A DNA stretch of 64,000 nt from Prevotella sp. khp7 (GTDB taxonomy: Bacteria; Bacteroidota; Bacteroidia; Bacteroidales; Bacteroidaceae), in the NCBI RefSeq assembly GCF_900109055.1, contig NZ_FOIV01000001.1:788682-852681 (forward strand), in the 5' to 3' direction. Under the pieces are notes generated by a model. That model was not told the DNA's origin and made no database searches. It saw only the letters and a program-made list of their open reading frames with translations. Position numbers and translations under genes: made by a program. This document shows, one piece after another, positions 15,780 through 25,644 of this stretch. Each line of letters opens with the position of its first letter. Positions within the stretch are counted from its first letter, which is position 1.

Positions 15780-18734
15780 TTATTGCAAAGTAATCGCCAT
15801 CAATCCTATCACCACATCGTTAGAGAGTGTGCGCAGGGTGAGCGATTTCAGTTTCTTCTCCGGGTTCAGTGTCATGCGCAGCATCTGTGCAGCCCCACCG
15901 GGTATCTCTCGCCCATAGACACCTTGAATGCCGAGCGCCTTACCCAGGTCACGGCTCACATCGCCTGTTGACAGGCAAACGCGATAAGGGCGCAGGCCTG
16001 CCGTCTTGAAGGCCTTGCCGTCTGCATAGTAGTCCTGCTCTATGGGGCACCAGTTATCGGGATTCCTCAGTGCCAGCGTGTCAGTCGAGCCGTCGGCATA
16101 GGTTACTGTCACCACGCCGTTGTCTATGCGACTCTGCATGTGGTTGGTCGACCCAGCCATCAGCAGGTAAGCGCTCTTAGCCCTGCCCTTCAGAGGGATG
16201 ACCACAGAGTCGGGATAGTTGTCCCAAAGAGAGGTATAGATGATGTTTTCGCCCTCTGCCGGCGTACGGAACGGAACGCCTGCCACAGTAAAGACGCCTT
16301 TTCTGATGAGCGTACGGAACACGGAGTCGTTAATCTCTGCCGTCAGTTGTGGGTGACACCATTCGCCAATGCCCTGCTTGGGAATCTGCAGCGTCGTCGA
16401 CTGCGGGCGCGGACTCAGATATTCGTTCTTGAAGATATCATCCACCTCGGCATTAAACCGCCTGTCGATCTTCACCTGGCGGAACGCCTTCGTCAGGTCA
16501 GGCTCTGCCACTCCCGGCACGGAGGGGCTACTCGCTTCTGCCGAGTCTGTCACTGACACAGAAGCGCCGTCCCTTTGTGTTGTCCGCTGTACAGAAATCA
16601 GCTGATGCGCCTCGTCCGTACCCTCGACATCACGATACGCCCCACCGCCAAGGTTCTGTCTCAGCACAATCTTCAGCGGCTGACGGAAATGCTGGGTAAT
16701 CTCATAAACGTCGCAATCGTCCTTTCGTGTATATTTATATTCCAGATAAGGTGTCCTCACACTGGCGTTCTCCCACTCCGCAGGGAATCCCGGACGGATG
16801 ATGCACTTCCCGTCCAGCGCCTGAGGGATGATGCCGAACAGCCCCTGCAACAGCGTACGGCTGCTGATGCCGATGCAGTCGCCGAAGTCGCGATAGCACT
16901 CTCCACGGGCAGCGTCGTAATAGCTGATCTGTCCGAAGTTGCCGGGACTGGCGCCGTAATACATCTGATCCAGCACGTTCGCCTTCATCAGACGGTAGCC
17001 CTCCTCGGCTCTTCCCGCCTCGAAATAGGCCAGCGCCGTATGCATCACCTCGGCAGCCGCCACGTTGTTGATGCTCCACGAATAGGGCAGCCAGTCGCTC
17101 GTCGAGATGGTCTGATAGCCCGTATCCTCTACGTCGATATGAGGGATATGCCTGTCCACATAACGGGTGGCCTCATAGGCCTGCTGAGGCGTACAGGCGC
17201 CGCAGTCGATGGGCGTATAGATGCTCCACACGGCAGGATGGTCGTGCTTACGCTTCAGTCCCATCGCGTCCTGATACTCTGCCCACACACCTTTTTCGGG
17301 CAACCACAGGCGTTCGTTCATCGCCTTGAGGATAGCCTCGGCCTCTGTGCGATAGGGCGCTGCGTCCTCACCGAGCAACTCAGCGATACGAGCCGCCAGC
17401 TTATTGCCGCGATAGTTGTAAGCCGAACTGTGCGTCACGGCGCCGCCGCTGTAATAGAGGGCATCAGATGCCCAGATGCAGCAGTAGGCATCGTAGAGGT
17501 GATCGCCGTCAGGGTCGTAGTTGCGCTTCTCCCATGCCAGATGCGATGTCAGCACAGGCCACATCTTGCGCATATAGGTAGTGTCGGCGTCGTACTGGAA
17601 GTGCCACAGCAGCTCGTCGACGTAGTTCAGGTTCATATCATAGTGGTGCATCTGGTCGTTGCGCTCAGGATTGCGACAGATGTAGCCGTTCGAGTACATC
17701 TGCGTGCCCCACTTCTTCTCGGCTCTGGCAAGATTCATGGTCGTGTCCTGCGAGGGATGGGGAATCACGGGCTCTACCTCCGTCACCTGACTCTTGGCAT
17801 AGGCGTCGAAGTGGCTCACAGCCCTGTCGTTCCACCCCAGCACATCGCCCAGATAGCCTGCCCGCCACCCTGCCAGCGGCATGCGCCAGCCTATGCAGCC
17901 GTGCAGCCACGTCTGTCCGTCCCAGTCGCCATCAGCCGCCAGCGTTAGGGCTCCGCCAAGCGTATTGATAAAGGGGTCGGGCGTCTGGAACCGGATGCGG
18001 CCAGACAGTTCCTTAAAATATGAGACAGAAGAAGAGAACAACTGATTCGCCTCCTGGAAAGGCATATCCACGACTTGGTCGAGCTTAACGACAACAAACG
18101 CGACATCCCCTTCTTTTCCCATGATGGCAGCATCAACCGTCACCTCATCGGATAATGGTTCAAAAACGCCAGGAGGATCGGCCCCGATATCGCCGTTACG
18201 ATGCAGTTTAGGCTGGGCAATAGGGGCCGACAGGACTTTTATGCTGAGCCTTTCCCTTATTGCCTCCAAATCAGAACACGACGCTGATTTGGAGAACATA
18301 AACACAGCCCCTTCCTCTTGAGGCAATGCGACAGCCATCACATACAGCGTCCACTTCCAACGTCTGTCTCCAACGAGGTAATGACGGATGCCATTACGAT
18401 ACCAGGCCCTGCACATAGCCGCGGAATCAAGTGGCACGCCATTCACCTCAAAACGGATATTGCGGTGATGCCCCTTCTTGACGACTGCGAATACCGGACG
18501 GTCACTGGTTTCCAACCGCCAGTCTGTATGACTGCCATAAAGCGCCCTCGTAAAACGATTCGTTCCGTTCTCACAGAAGAAGGCATTACCCTGAGGCTCA
18601 TACTGCAGCCGTCGCTCCACCCCTATCTTGTCGAGGTTATACGACGTCGACTCAATAAAATCGCCTATTTTCTGCTTCTGCGCAGAAGCCAGCGTACTCA
18701 GAAGCATAGCGTATAGTAGTATCCGTTTTCTCAT
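15780..18734 (-). CDS. Secreted DUF4450 / six-hairpin glycosidase-like protein
   Basis: A 984-residue protein with a signal peptide (about 1-18, ending LASAQ). The N-terminal DUF4450 part (about 25-230) has RLQYEPQGNAFFCENGTNRFTRALYGSH, the conserved opening of this family. The middle part (about 260-640) looks like an (alpha/alpha)6 barrel: WLHGCIGWRMPLAGWRAGYLGDVLGW, MHHYDMNLNYVDELLWHF, YCCIWASDALYYSGGAVTHSSAYNYRG and DWLPYSWSINNVAAAEVMHTALAYFEAG. The C-terminal part is beta-rich. Proteins of this kind are common in polysaccharide loci of Bacteroidales and are probably glycoside hydrolases acting on plant glycans such as rhamnose-containing pectins. The exact substrate cannot be read from sequence. 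It has its own promoter and no SusC/SusD neighbours. Confidence 0.8.
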   Translation of the reverse strand: MRKRILLYAMLLSTLASAQKQKIGDFIESTSYNLDKIGVERRLQYEPQGNAFFCENGTNRFTRALYGSHTDWRLETSDRPVFAVVKKGHHRNIRFEVNGVPLDSAAMCRAWYRNGIRHYLVGDRRWKWTLYVMAVALPQEEGAVFMFSKSASCSDLEAIRERLSIKVLSAPIAQPKLHRNGDIGADPPGVFEPLSDEVTVDAAIMGKEGDVAFVVVKLDQVVDMPFQEANQLFSSSVSYFKELSGRIRFQTPDPFINTLGGALTLAADGDWDGQTWLHGCIGWRMPLAGWRAGYLGDVLGWNDRAVSHFDAYAKSQVTEVEPVIPHPSQDTTMNLARAEKKWGTQMYSNGYICRNPERNDQMHHYDMNLNYVDELLWHFQYDADTTYMRKMWPVLTSHLAWEKRNYDPDGDHLYDAYCCIWASDALYYSGGAVTHSSAYNYRGNKLAARIAELLGEDAAPYRTEAEAILKAMNERLWLPEKGVWAEYQDAMGLKRKHDHPAVWSIYTPIDCGACTPQQAYEATRYVDRHIPHIDVEDTGYQTISTSDWLPYSWSINNVAAAEVMHTALAYFEAGRAEEGYRLMKANVLDQMYYGASPGNFGQISYYDAARGECYRDFGDCIGISSRTLLQGLFGIIPQALDGKCIIRPGFPAEWENASVRTPYLEYKYTRKDDCDVYEITQHFRQPLKIVLRQNLGGGAYRDVEGTDEAHQLISVQRTTQRDGASVSVTDSAEASSPSVPGVAEPDLTKAFRQVKIDRRFNAEVDDIFKNEYLSPRPQSTTLQIPKQGIGEWCHPQLTAEINDSVFRTLIRKGVFTVAGVPFRTPAEGENIIYTSLWDNYPDSVVIPLKGRAKSAYLLMAGSTNHMQSRIDNGVVTVTYADGSTDTLALRNPDNWCPIEQDYYADGKAFKTAGLRPYRVCLSTGDVSRDLGKALGIQGVYGREIPGGAAQMLRMTLNPEKKLKSLTLRTLSNDVVIGLMAITLQ

Positions 18735-18750
18735 CGTGTTTGTTTTGGTG

Positions 18751-18782
18751 CAAAGGTACGATTAAACGAGAAGAAAACCAAA
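18751..18782 (-). promoter_or_regulatory. Promoter of the DUF4450 gene
   Basis: Reading leftwards, TTTG (18779-18782), 20 bases, TACCTTTG (18751-18758), then 16 bases to the ATG. Confidence 0.82.
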
Positions 18783-18980
18783 TAATATCCGTTATTTCTA
18801 TTAACTGCCAGACCTCAGAACGAGTAAAACAACACGACAAAGTGGCTCGTGAGAATCGTGTCTTTACGAGCAAGCCGCCCTTCGTCCGCAAACACGCGAG
18901 TTTTGAGCCGTTTCCGTAAGTCATTGAGAACATGAACGTTACAAACAAGCCTTATTTCCAGCCCTCGTTCAGACGTCATC

Positions 18981-19014
18981 TTTCGGAACAAAACAACTTG
19001 TTTTGTTCCCGAAA
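18981..19014. repeat. Long palindrome with AAAACAA-C-TTGTTTT core
   Basis: GGAACAAAACAA, a single C, then TTGTTTTGTTCC: a perfect 12-bp inverted repeat. It extends outwards by TTTC / GAAA with one extra C on the right side. A one-base centre is too tight for a hairpin without opening pairs, so a protein-binding dyad or a cruciform is as likely as an RNA hairpin. Confidence 0.85.
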
Positions 19015-19054
19015 AGACTATCTTCACCCCCCGTGGAGACTACTTGAGCGCGCA

Positions 19055-19071
19055 TAAAACAACTTGTTTTA
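19055..19071. repeat. Second palindrome with the same core
   Basis: TAAAACAA, C, TTGTTTTA: a perfect 8-bp inverted repeat sharing the 15-base core AAAACAACTTGTTTT with the palindrome at 18981-19014, about 65 bases away centre to centre. Confidence 0.85.
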
Positions 19072-19100
19072 CACAAAAAAGGGTAGACTCTACGCCGAAT

Positions 19101-19177
19101 AAACCCTAAGTTTGCTACCGACAAACCCCAAGTTTCATTACGACAAACCCATCGTTAGTCGTAATGAAACCCCAAAA
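19101..19177. repeat. 22-base periodic direct repeat
   Basis: AAACCC occurs at 19101, 19123, 19145 and 19167, exactly 22 bases apart. Units 1 and 2 also share AAG, TTT and the ending CGAC (17 of 22 bases identical). Units 3 and 4 keep mainly the AAACCC start. There are no spacers, so this is not a CRISPR array. Confidence 0.75.
19133..19169. repeat. 12-bp inverted repeat within the 22-base array
   Basis: TTTCATTACGAC (19133-19144) and GTCGTAATGAAA (19158-19169) are perfect reverse complements around a 13-base loop that is itself an array unit (AAACCCATCGTTA). Confidence 0.85.
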
Positions 19178-19223
19178 GCGCCTCCCGCCGCCCTAGAATG
19201 AGCCAGTCGAGAAGCGCTTTTTT
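19174..19223 (+). terminator. Possible terminator at the end of the repeat region
   Basis: AAAAGCGC (19174-19181) pairs with GCGCTTTT (19214-19221), extended by CTC/GAG beyond a two-base bulge; the right arm runs into six T. If real it would end a plus-strand non-coding transcript from the repeat region, since no plus-strand gene precedes it. The loop is long. Confidence 0.4.
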
Positions 19224-19291
19224 ATGTATGTTTTATTGACAATTACTACATTTTCAGGCCATTATGCTCCAAGGCATGGCCTTATGCACTA

Positions 19292-21619
19292 TTAAAAAGC
19301 AAGAGCAGATCTCACAGCGTTGGCAGCAGTCTTGTCATAGTTCGATACAAGATCTCTAGCAAAGATAAAATACCATGCTCGTGTATCGTTATACTCTGTA
19401 CTTGCCCAATAATCATATTCATCTATATTTGTTCCGCCATGTTTTACAAAACTTGTACGCAAAGCATCAAATCCTCCCATAGCATTTATCATTTGCTTCC
19501 ATTGGTAACCAGAAGCCAGGAACCAGCCAGTGGTGCTGGAAGGAGCGGCAGTTCCATTATTTCGTATTGCTGCATAAAATGCGGGATAAGTACTGCTATT
19601 GTGTGATGAATTATATGATAAACCATCCTCAGAAGAGAAGTTCTCAGTGGTTGCCCTATATGAGTGACCACCTGATGTATTCGACGTTTTCCAACCAATA
19701 CGGCCCGCATCCGACATAGCCAAGGCCAAGCCGTGTTTGTAAGTGCCGTTGGCTGTAGCAGTTCCTTTGTAGGTCACTACTGCTACAGGCGTGTGATTAT
19801 AAGCTCGAGCGAGACCACCATAAGGATAGGCCTTGGCATTATTGGCAATCACCCAGCCAAGTTGGATAGAACTACTTGACAGATCCACACCAGGATCAGC
19901 ATTACGCGCCTCGCCAACTCCTTCGTTGCGGAACAGACGGACGGATAAGCCCCACCTCTTGGTATCGTTGTTGACAATCAGGTAGCCACTACCGAAGAGC
20001 AGGTCACGAGCATTCTCACCCGATGTCTCCGTAGTCGACCAGAAGTTGTCGTACATATCGATACTGTGATCGGCAGCGCCGGTTCCTCCGTTATTACTAT
20101 TATTCCTATAGCCGACAGCATAGAACTGGCGCTTCAGAGCTCCCTCATCTTCATTGACAGATGTCCAGAAAGAGGCATCGTTCATATATGTGGAAAGCTT
20201 TGTGCCCAACGTTGCATCATTCTTGTCCAAGTAATCGATTAGTTTGGCCGTAATGGTCATCACATGAGTAGATGTGTTGAACTCATATTTCCATGCACTA
20301 CAATAAGGGGTACCGAGATATCGGAGGGCATAACGTACATTGGCTGTAGTATAGGTGCTCCAATACGTCCAGTCGGCAATACCCGTCGTCTTGGTCGCAT
20401 CGCTGTAGCCGAAGATACAGGTCTGAGCTGAAGATACGAGACCTCCCGACGGCATGAAATCGGCAGTGAATACATTAGACTCAGAAGGTATTATACTAAA
20501 CCACTCCTTTCGACAAGGCAAATGATACTTAAAACCTGTGGTGCCGTCCGTGATGTCACCAGCCCAATAAGTATCGTATGAGGCGCCTGTTTTCGAGAAA
20601 TAGCCCATAGCGTCGTACCAGTTATAACACTGAGCAGAGCCTGCTGCGGCGGGGTTGGTCTCTAAGGTAACGACCTTTGTGCTCGTGTTATAGCTCTTTA
20701 CGTTATTCTCGGCCACATACCAAAGCGGATTCAGGCGCTTGTCTTTGTTGTCGCACTTTACGTTATACACGTACTTGGCGTTCTCGGCGAACGTGGCCAC
20801 CGTGTTGGGAACGGTGACCGTGACGTTGCCCATGGTGATTGTAAGCACGCCCGACGGTGCTGCCTGTGGAGGAATGACCGCCTCGAAGACACCATTGCCA
20901 GTATGGCGGGCGGTGATGGTGGTGGCCGTGCCGCTGGCTGAGCCAAGGGCACCAGTAGAGGGGTTGATGGTGATGGAGGGCTTCACATTCCTTACCTTCA
21001 CCGTGACATTGGTTACGTTGCTGGGAATCAGCCCGATGCCTGCCGTAAGGTTCACCTCGATCTTCGACAGCTTATGCGTGAAGTTCAGGGGCGCGCTGCC
21101 CACGGTCTCATAGCTGCCTGAGCCCTCACCATAGTGAAGGTCGGACTTCTCGTAGTTGCCCGTGGCGCTCTGGTCGGCCAGCACGGTATGCGTCAGCGTG
21201 CCGATGGCCGTGCCCTCAGTAGGAGCAGTAGAGAAATTGCCATGAACGGCACGGAAGGTGAGTCCGTCGCCGTCGCTGGGGTAATACTTCGTTGAGCCCG
21301 TCAGACCGCCGCTGCCGTCAGAGGTCAGCGTCCACGCCTTCAAAAAGGCGTATGTGCCAGCGCTGCCCTTATCGGCCCATACATATACTTTCTCGCCGTT
21401 GGCAATGGCCGTCTCGTAAAGGCCTCGGGTGGCGCGGCGGCTCGTCAGCTCCTTCCACGCCTCGCGGCTCCAGGCCGTAGCATCGCCTGGCGACAGCGTC
21501 TCTGCGGCGACAGACGCCGTCAGCTGTATGGACATGGGAGACACTGCCCGCCTTTCCTCGTAGGAAGTGCAAGCGCCAAACAACAGCAATGCCACTATAA
21601 TCGTTATATTAGTTTTCAT
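19292..21619 (-). CDS. Fimbrillin-family lipoprotein with two C-terminal FISUMP-like domains
   Basis: The start is placed at the ATG 21617-21619 (775 residues), because the -7 box TATATTTG (21653-21660) overlaps the upstream extension. The protein begins MKTNITIIVALLLFGACTSYEERR, a lipoprotein signal with lipobox LFGAC. An Mfa/FimA-like fimbrillin region follows (about 20-300, with SAPLNFTHKLSKIEVNLTAG, the recurring FxHxLSKI motif). Then come two modules of the FISUMP type: one with YHLPCRKEWFSIIP and FWSTTETSGENARDLLF, the other with WFLASGYQWKQMINAMGG and YWASTEYNDTRAWYF. It is probably exported and exposed on the surface, as a pilus tip or adhesin. It stands alone, without the usual pilus assembly neighbours. 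Confidence 0.8.
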   Translation of the reverse strand: MKTNITIIVALLLFGACTSYEERRAVSPMSIQLTASVAAETLSPGDATAWSREAWKELTSRRATRGLYETAIANGEKVYVWADKGSAGTYAFLKAWTLTSDGSGGLTGSTKYYPSDGDGLTFRAVHGNFSTAPTEGTAIGTLTHTVLADQSATGNYEKSDLHYGEGSGSYETVGSAPLNFTHKLSKIEVNLTAGIGLIPSNVTNVTVKVRNVKPSITINPSTGALGSASGTATTITARHTGNGVFEAVIPPQAAPSGVLTITMGNVTVTVPNTVATFAENAKYVYNVKCDNKDKRLNPLWYVAENNVKSYNTSTKVVTLETNPAAAGSAQCYNWYDAMGYFSKTGASYDTYWAGDITDGTTGFKYHLPCRKEWFSIIPSESNVFTADFMPSGGLVSSAQTCIFGYSDATKTTGIADWTYWSTYTTANVRYALRYLGTPYCSAWKYEFNTSTHVMTITAKLIDYLDKNDATLGTKLSTYMNDASFWTSVNEDEGALKRQFYAVGYRNNSNNGGTGAADHSIDMYDNFWSTTETSGENARDLLFGSGYLIVNNDTKRWGLSVRLFRNEGVGEARNADPGVDLSSSSIQLGWVIANNAKAYPYGGLARAYNHTPVAVVTYKGTATANGTYKHGLALAMSDAGRIGWKTSNTSGGHSYRATTENFSSEDGLSYNSSHNSSTYPAFYAAIRNNGTAAPSSTTGWFLASGYQWKQMINAMGGFDALRTSFVKHGGTNIDEYDYWASTEYNDTRAWYFIFARDLVSNYDKTAANAVRSALAF

Positions 21620-21652
21620 GTTCATAACTGATAGATTTACCTTACTTGGGGG

Positions 21653-21660
21653 CAAATATA
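21653..21660 (-). promoter_or_regulatory. -7 box of the fimbrillin-like gene
   Basis: TATATTTG on the minus strand, 33 bases before the chosen ATG; only a weak TTTC-like -33 box lies upstream. Confidence 0.5.
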
Positions 21661-21749
21661 CGCAAAAATGTGTGAATCAAGAAGAAAAAAGCGCAAAAGA
21701 AAGTTAAAGAGAGGTTATTTTGTCAAGATTCCGGTCAGTTAAGGGACTT

Positions 21750-21779
21750 AAAAAAGCGACTGTCTCACGACAACCGCTT
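21750..21779 (-). terminator. Intrinsic terminator of the candidate small RNA
   Basis: Reading leftwards, AAGCGGTTGTC, tetraloop GTGA, GACAGTCGCTT: an 11-bp stem with two G-U pairs, then TTTTTT. It lies too far from any coding stop to serve a known gene. Confidence 0.85.
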
Positions 21780-21886
21780 CCAAAAAACAAACTACTTAAA
21801 AACTAATCTACTAAAACAAATCAAAAAAATATCTTTTACTCAAAAGTCTCTAATACTATCTTGATAAAGGAATATACTCCTTTCCA
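21750..21886 (-). ncRNA. Candidate small RNA with own promoter and terminator
   Basis: Between groL and the fimbrillin-like gene, a promoter-like pair (CTTG 21919-21922, 19 bases, TACCTTTG 21892-21899) predicts a leftward transcript starting near 21886. It would end at a strong terminator (21750-21779). The roughly 135-base transcript holds no credible reading frame. It can form an early hairpin AAAGGA/TCCTTT (6 bp), a hairpin CTTTT-GAGT-AAAAG, and a U-rich single-stranded middle before the terminator. This layout fits a trans-acting small RNA. A 6S-type or Bacteroidales-1-type RNA is possible, but I could not match either consensus. Confidence 0.6.
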
Positions 21887-21891
21887 CGCTG

Positions 21892-21922
21892 CAAAGGTAA
21901 TACCTTTTTTTATTCTGCCAAG
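21892..21922 (-). promoter_or_regulatory. Promoter of the candidate small RNA
   Basis: CTTG (one base off TTTG), 19 bases, TACCTTTG on the minus strand. The -7 box is half of a palindrome AAAGGTA-A-TACCTTT (21893-21907). Confidence 0.6.
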
Positions 21923-21964
21923 CATTTAAGCGTAAAAATAACATTATTCGTCTATAAAATACTA

Positions 21965-22002
21965 AAAAAGAGGGATGAATTCGAAAATCCATCCCTCTTT
22001 TT
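21965..22002. terminator. groESL terminator
   Basis: A perfect 13-bp stem AAAAAGAGGGATG / CATCCCTCTTTTT with a 12-base loop, 58 bases after the groL stop, with T-runs usable in both directions. Confidence 0.85.
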
Positions 22003-22060
22003 GTTATGTTGGCTTAGCAAAAATATATCATTTCGCCAAGTGCATATTATACTCAATTGA

Positions 22061-23819
<1,759 letters not shown>

Positions 23820-23833
23820 TCTCCGATTAAACT

Positions 23834-24106
23834 TTATTTTTCGATGACTGCTAAAACGTCAGACTGACGCATCATAAGGTATTTTGTGCCCTCGAACTCG
23901 AGCTCGGTGCCAGAATACTTGCCATAAAGAACCTCATCACCCTCCTTGAGGACCATAGCCTCATCCTTGGTGCCCTGGCCTACGGCCTTGATTGTTCCAT
24001 GTAGGGGCTTTTCCTTTGCGGTATCAGGAATAATAATGCCGCCAACTTTCTCTTCTGCAGGTGCTGGCAATACCAACACGCGGTCTGCTAATGGTTTGAT
24101 GTTCAT
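23834..24106 (-). CDS. groS: Co-chaperonin GroES (10 kDa)
   Basis: A 90-residue protein with the GroES core [34 protein letters not shown] (mobile loop included), [21 protein letters not shown] and DVLAVIEK at the end. It caps GroEL. It is the first gene of the groESL operon. No CIRCE element is visible upstream. Instead the upstream 117 bases hold a stem-loop (24145-24180) and a sequence resembling a -24/-12 promoter (24186-24201). Confidence 0.98.
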   Translation of the reverse strand: MNIKPLADRVLVLPAPAEEKVGGIIIPDTAKEKPLHGTIKAVGQGTKDEAMVLKEGDEVLYGKYSGTELEFEGTKYLMMRQSDVLAVIEK

Positions 24107-24144
24107 AATCTTGAAATATTTTAATGTTTATACCTTATTAATAT

Positions 24145-24180
24145 ATATGGCGAGACAGTCTTACGACCATCTCGCCATAT
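24145..24180. other. Stem-loop between GH28 and groS
   Basis: A perfect 11-bp inverted repeat ATATGGCGAGA / TCTCGCCATAT with a 14-base loop. It is downstream of the GH28 stop and upstream of groS. No T-run follows, so it could be a weak end for the GH28 transcript or a 5' hairpin on groESL mRNA. Confidence 0.6.
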
Positions 24181-24223
24181 TCTCAGCCAAAACCGTGCCA
24201 ACTCTTATGGTTGTGCCAACTTG

Positions 24224-25573
24224 TCAGCGACTTGTGCCATTGATCGTGACATTCTTAACCACAGAACGCTCTATCATGGTCTTGTCGAAGGCATCTTTCT
24301 CGTCGGTCACATCCACGTCCTCAAATGAGAAGTCGACCAGGCGGTACTTGTCGGAGGTACCTACATCGAAGAAGTTCCTGGTCTTCATCTGAATGTTCCT
24401 GATGTATATATTATTGCACTGCGACAGGGGCATGTCGTCGCGCTGCTCGGGTTTGAAGAACTGCGTCCAGGGGCGAACCACAAGAAACGAGCCACACTGT
24501 CCCTTGATATCCTCGACACGGACATACTCATAGTGCTGGGGAGTGTCGGGGCGCATCTTCAGCCAAAGCACACGGCTGGCGGCCTTCACATCGATGCGGC
24601 GCAGGATGATGTTATGATCGAAAAGACTCTCAGAGCCCAGCGTCAGGCAGCCATGCACCTTACCATAGGTACAATCCTCGATGATGATGTTGGAGCAGGG
24701 ACCATTATCGGGATTCTGGTCGGCCCAGGTGCCCTTGCCGCCTTTCAGTACCACAGCGTCGTCGTTGACATGCATATAGCAGCCATGGATGAGCACGTTC
24801 TTGCACACGTCGAGGTCAATGGCATCCGTACTCGGTCCTCCCCGACGGGGATCTACTGGTGTGACGTTCTCGGTGGGCGCAAAGATGAAGCAGCCCAGAT
24901 AGCGTACATTCTCGCAACGATAGAGATGGTTGGTCCAGAAAGGAGAGTTGATGATCTTCACATCCTGAACAGTGACATTCCTGGAGTTGGAGATATAGAC
25001 GTTTCGAGGGCGCATGGCCTCGAGGTTGGTGCACTGGGGATTGTACTTACGACGGATCCAGAACTCCTCCCAATATTTCTGTCCGTTACCGTTAATCGTG
25101 CCAGGACCTGTGATTGTAAAACCGTCGACACCATCGGCATTGACCAAGGCTGCGAAGTAGTCGAGCGTCTGACCTTCCATACGGGTCTTCACGATCTGGA
25201 AGTCACGGATGCGGTCGGAGCCTTTCAGTTCACCACCCTCCTCGATCTTCAGATGGGTACCAGGCTTGAAGAACAGTGAACCACTCAAGAACGTGCCACG
25301 GGGAATGACTACCACGCCACCGCCCTCGGCAGCACAACGGTCGATGACAGCCTGTAACTGCTGAGTCTGCACACCATCGGCATAGCGATCGACACCATAG
25401 GCTGTAACGTCGTAGTGTTTCAACCCAGAGAGATCGACCCTGCTCGTATCAGAGAACCATGCTGAAATCTCTGTACCGTCAGGCCATAAATCAACAGCCT
25501 TGACTTTGCGTTTGCCAAAAGCGACTGCCGTAACAGCCAGCATCAGCACAAACAATAAGATTCTATTTTTCAT
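24224..25573 (-). CDS. Secreted glycoside hydrolase family 28 (pectin-active) protein
   Basis: A 449-residue protein with a signal peptide (about 1-19). It has the GH28 beta-helix: an N-terminal GGGVVVIPRGTFLSGSLFFKPGTHLKIEEGGELKGS, then GPGTINGNG, then the active-site region PSTDAIDLDVCKN, HVNDDAVVLKGGKG and VHGCLTLGSE, with VLWLKMRP near the C-terminus. These correspond to the family's NTD, DD, GHG and RIK motifs, some in variant form (S for N in NTD). GH28 enzymes cut galacturonic-acid bonds in pectin or rhamnogalacturonan; the variant motifs suit an exo-acting or RG-specific member. It has its own promoter, divergent from sppA, and no SusC/D genes nearby. Confidence 0.88.
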   Translation of the reverse strand: MKNRILLFVLMLAVTAVAFGKRKVKAVDLWPDGTEISAWFSDTSRVDLSGLKHYDVTAYGVDRYADGVQTQQLQAVIDRCAAEGGGVVVIPRGTFLSGSLFFKPGTHLKIEEGGELKGSDRIRDFQIVKTRMEGQTLDYFAALVNADGVDGFTITGPGTINGNGQKYWEEFWIRRKYNPQCTNLEAMRPRNVYISNSRNVTVQDVKIINSPFWTNHLYRCENVRYLGCFIFAPTENVTPVDPRRGGPSTDAIDLDVCKNVLIHGCYMHVNDDAVVLKGGKGTWADQNPDNGPCSNIIIEDCTYGKVHGCLTLGSESLFDHNIILRRIDVKAASRVLWLKMRPDTPQHYEYVRVEDIKGQCGSFLVVRPWTQFFKPEQRDDMPLSQCNNIYIRNIQMKTRNFFDVGTSDKYRLVDFSFEDVDVTDEKDAFDKTMIERSVVKNVTINGTSR

Positions 25574-25597
25574 TGCTTAAGTGATTAGTTTGGGGTG

Positions 25598-25629
25598 CAA
25601 AGATACAGAAAAACAGGATAAATACCAAA
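25598..25629 (-). promoter_or_regulatory. Promoter of the GH28 gene
   Basis: Reading leftwards, TTTG (25626-25629), 20 bases, TATCTTTG (25598-25605). It is back to back with the sppA promoter, whose -33 box is 15 bases away. Confidence 0.82.
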
Positions 25630-25644
25630 TTTTTCGCTTTTTAC

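Larger units (their letters stand above)
18735..19291. other. 557-base gene-free region with inverted and direct repeats
   Basis: No credible gene is found between the DUF4450 and fimbrillin-like genes. The part next to 18735 holds the DUF4450 promoter. From about 18980 to 19223 there are two palindromes with the same core, four AAACCC units at an exact 22-base spacing, a 12-bp inverted repeat and a terminator-like structure. These are listed separately. Confidence 0.7.

Noticed and set aside
16575..17948. A 457-codon plus-strand frame opposite the DUF4450 gene
   Set aside because: Long antisense frames arise here from the base bias of the real gene; its translation is Val/His/Arg-rich and matches nothing.
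18652..19027. Overlapping minus-strand open frames of 98 and 70 codons upstream of the DUF4450 gene
   Set aside because: They overlap the DUF4450 promoter and start region, have no recognisable domain and show no coding character.
19101..19177. CRISPR array
   Set aside because: The 22-base units are contiguous with no spacers, only about four copies, and no cas genes are in the window.
21781..21840. A Phe-rich leader peptide in the candidate small RNA
   Set aside because: The frame ending in FF-D-L-F would need a TTG start and there is no phe or pheST gene downstream, so attenuation is unlikely.
24107..24223. CIRCE heat-shock operator before groES
   Set aside because: The TTAGCACTC-N9-GAGTGCTAA pattern is absent; the nearby inverted repeat is ATATGGCGAGA and unrelated.
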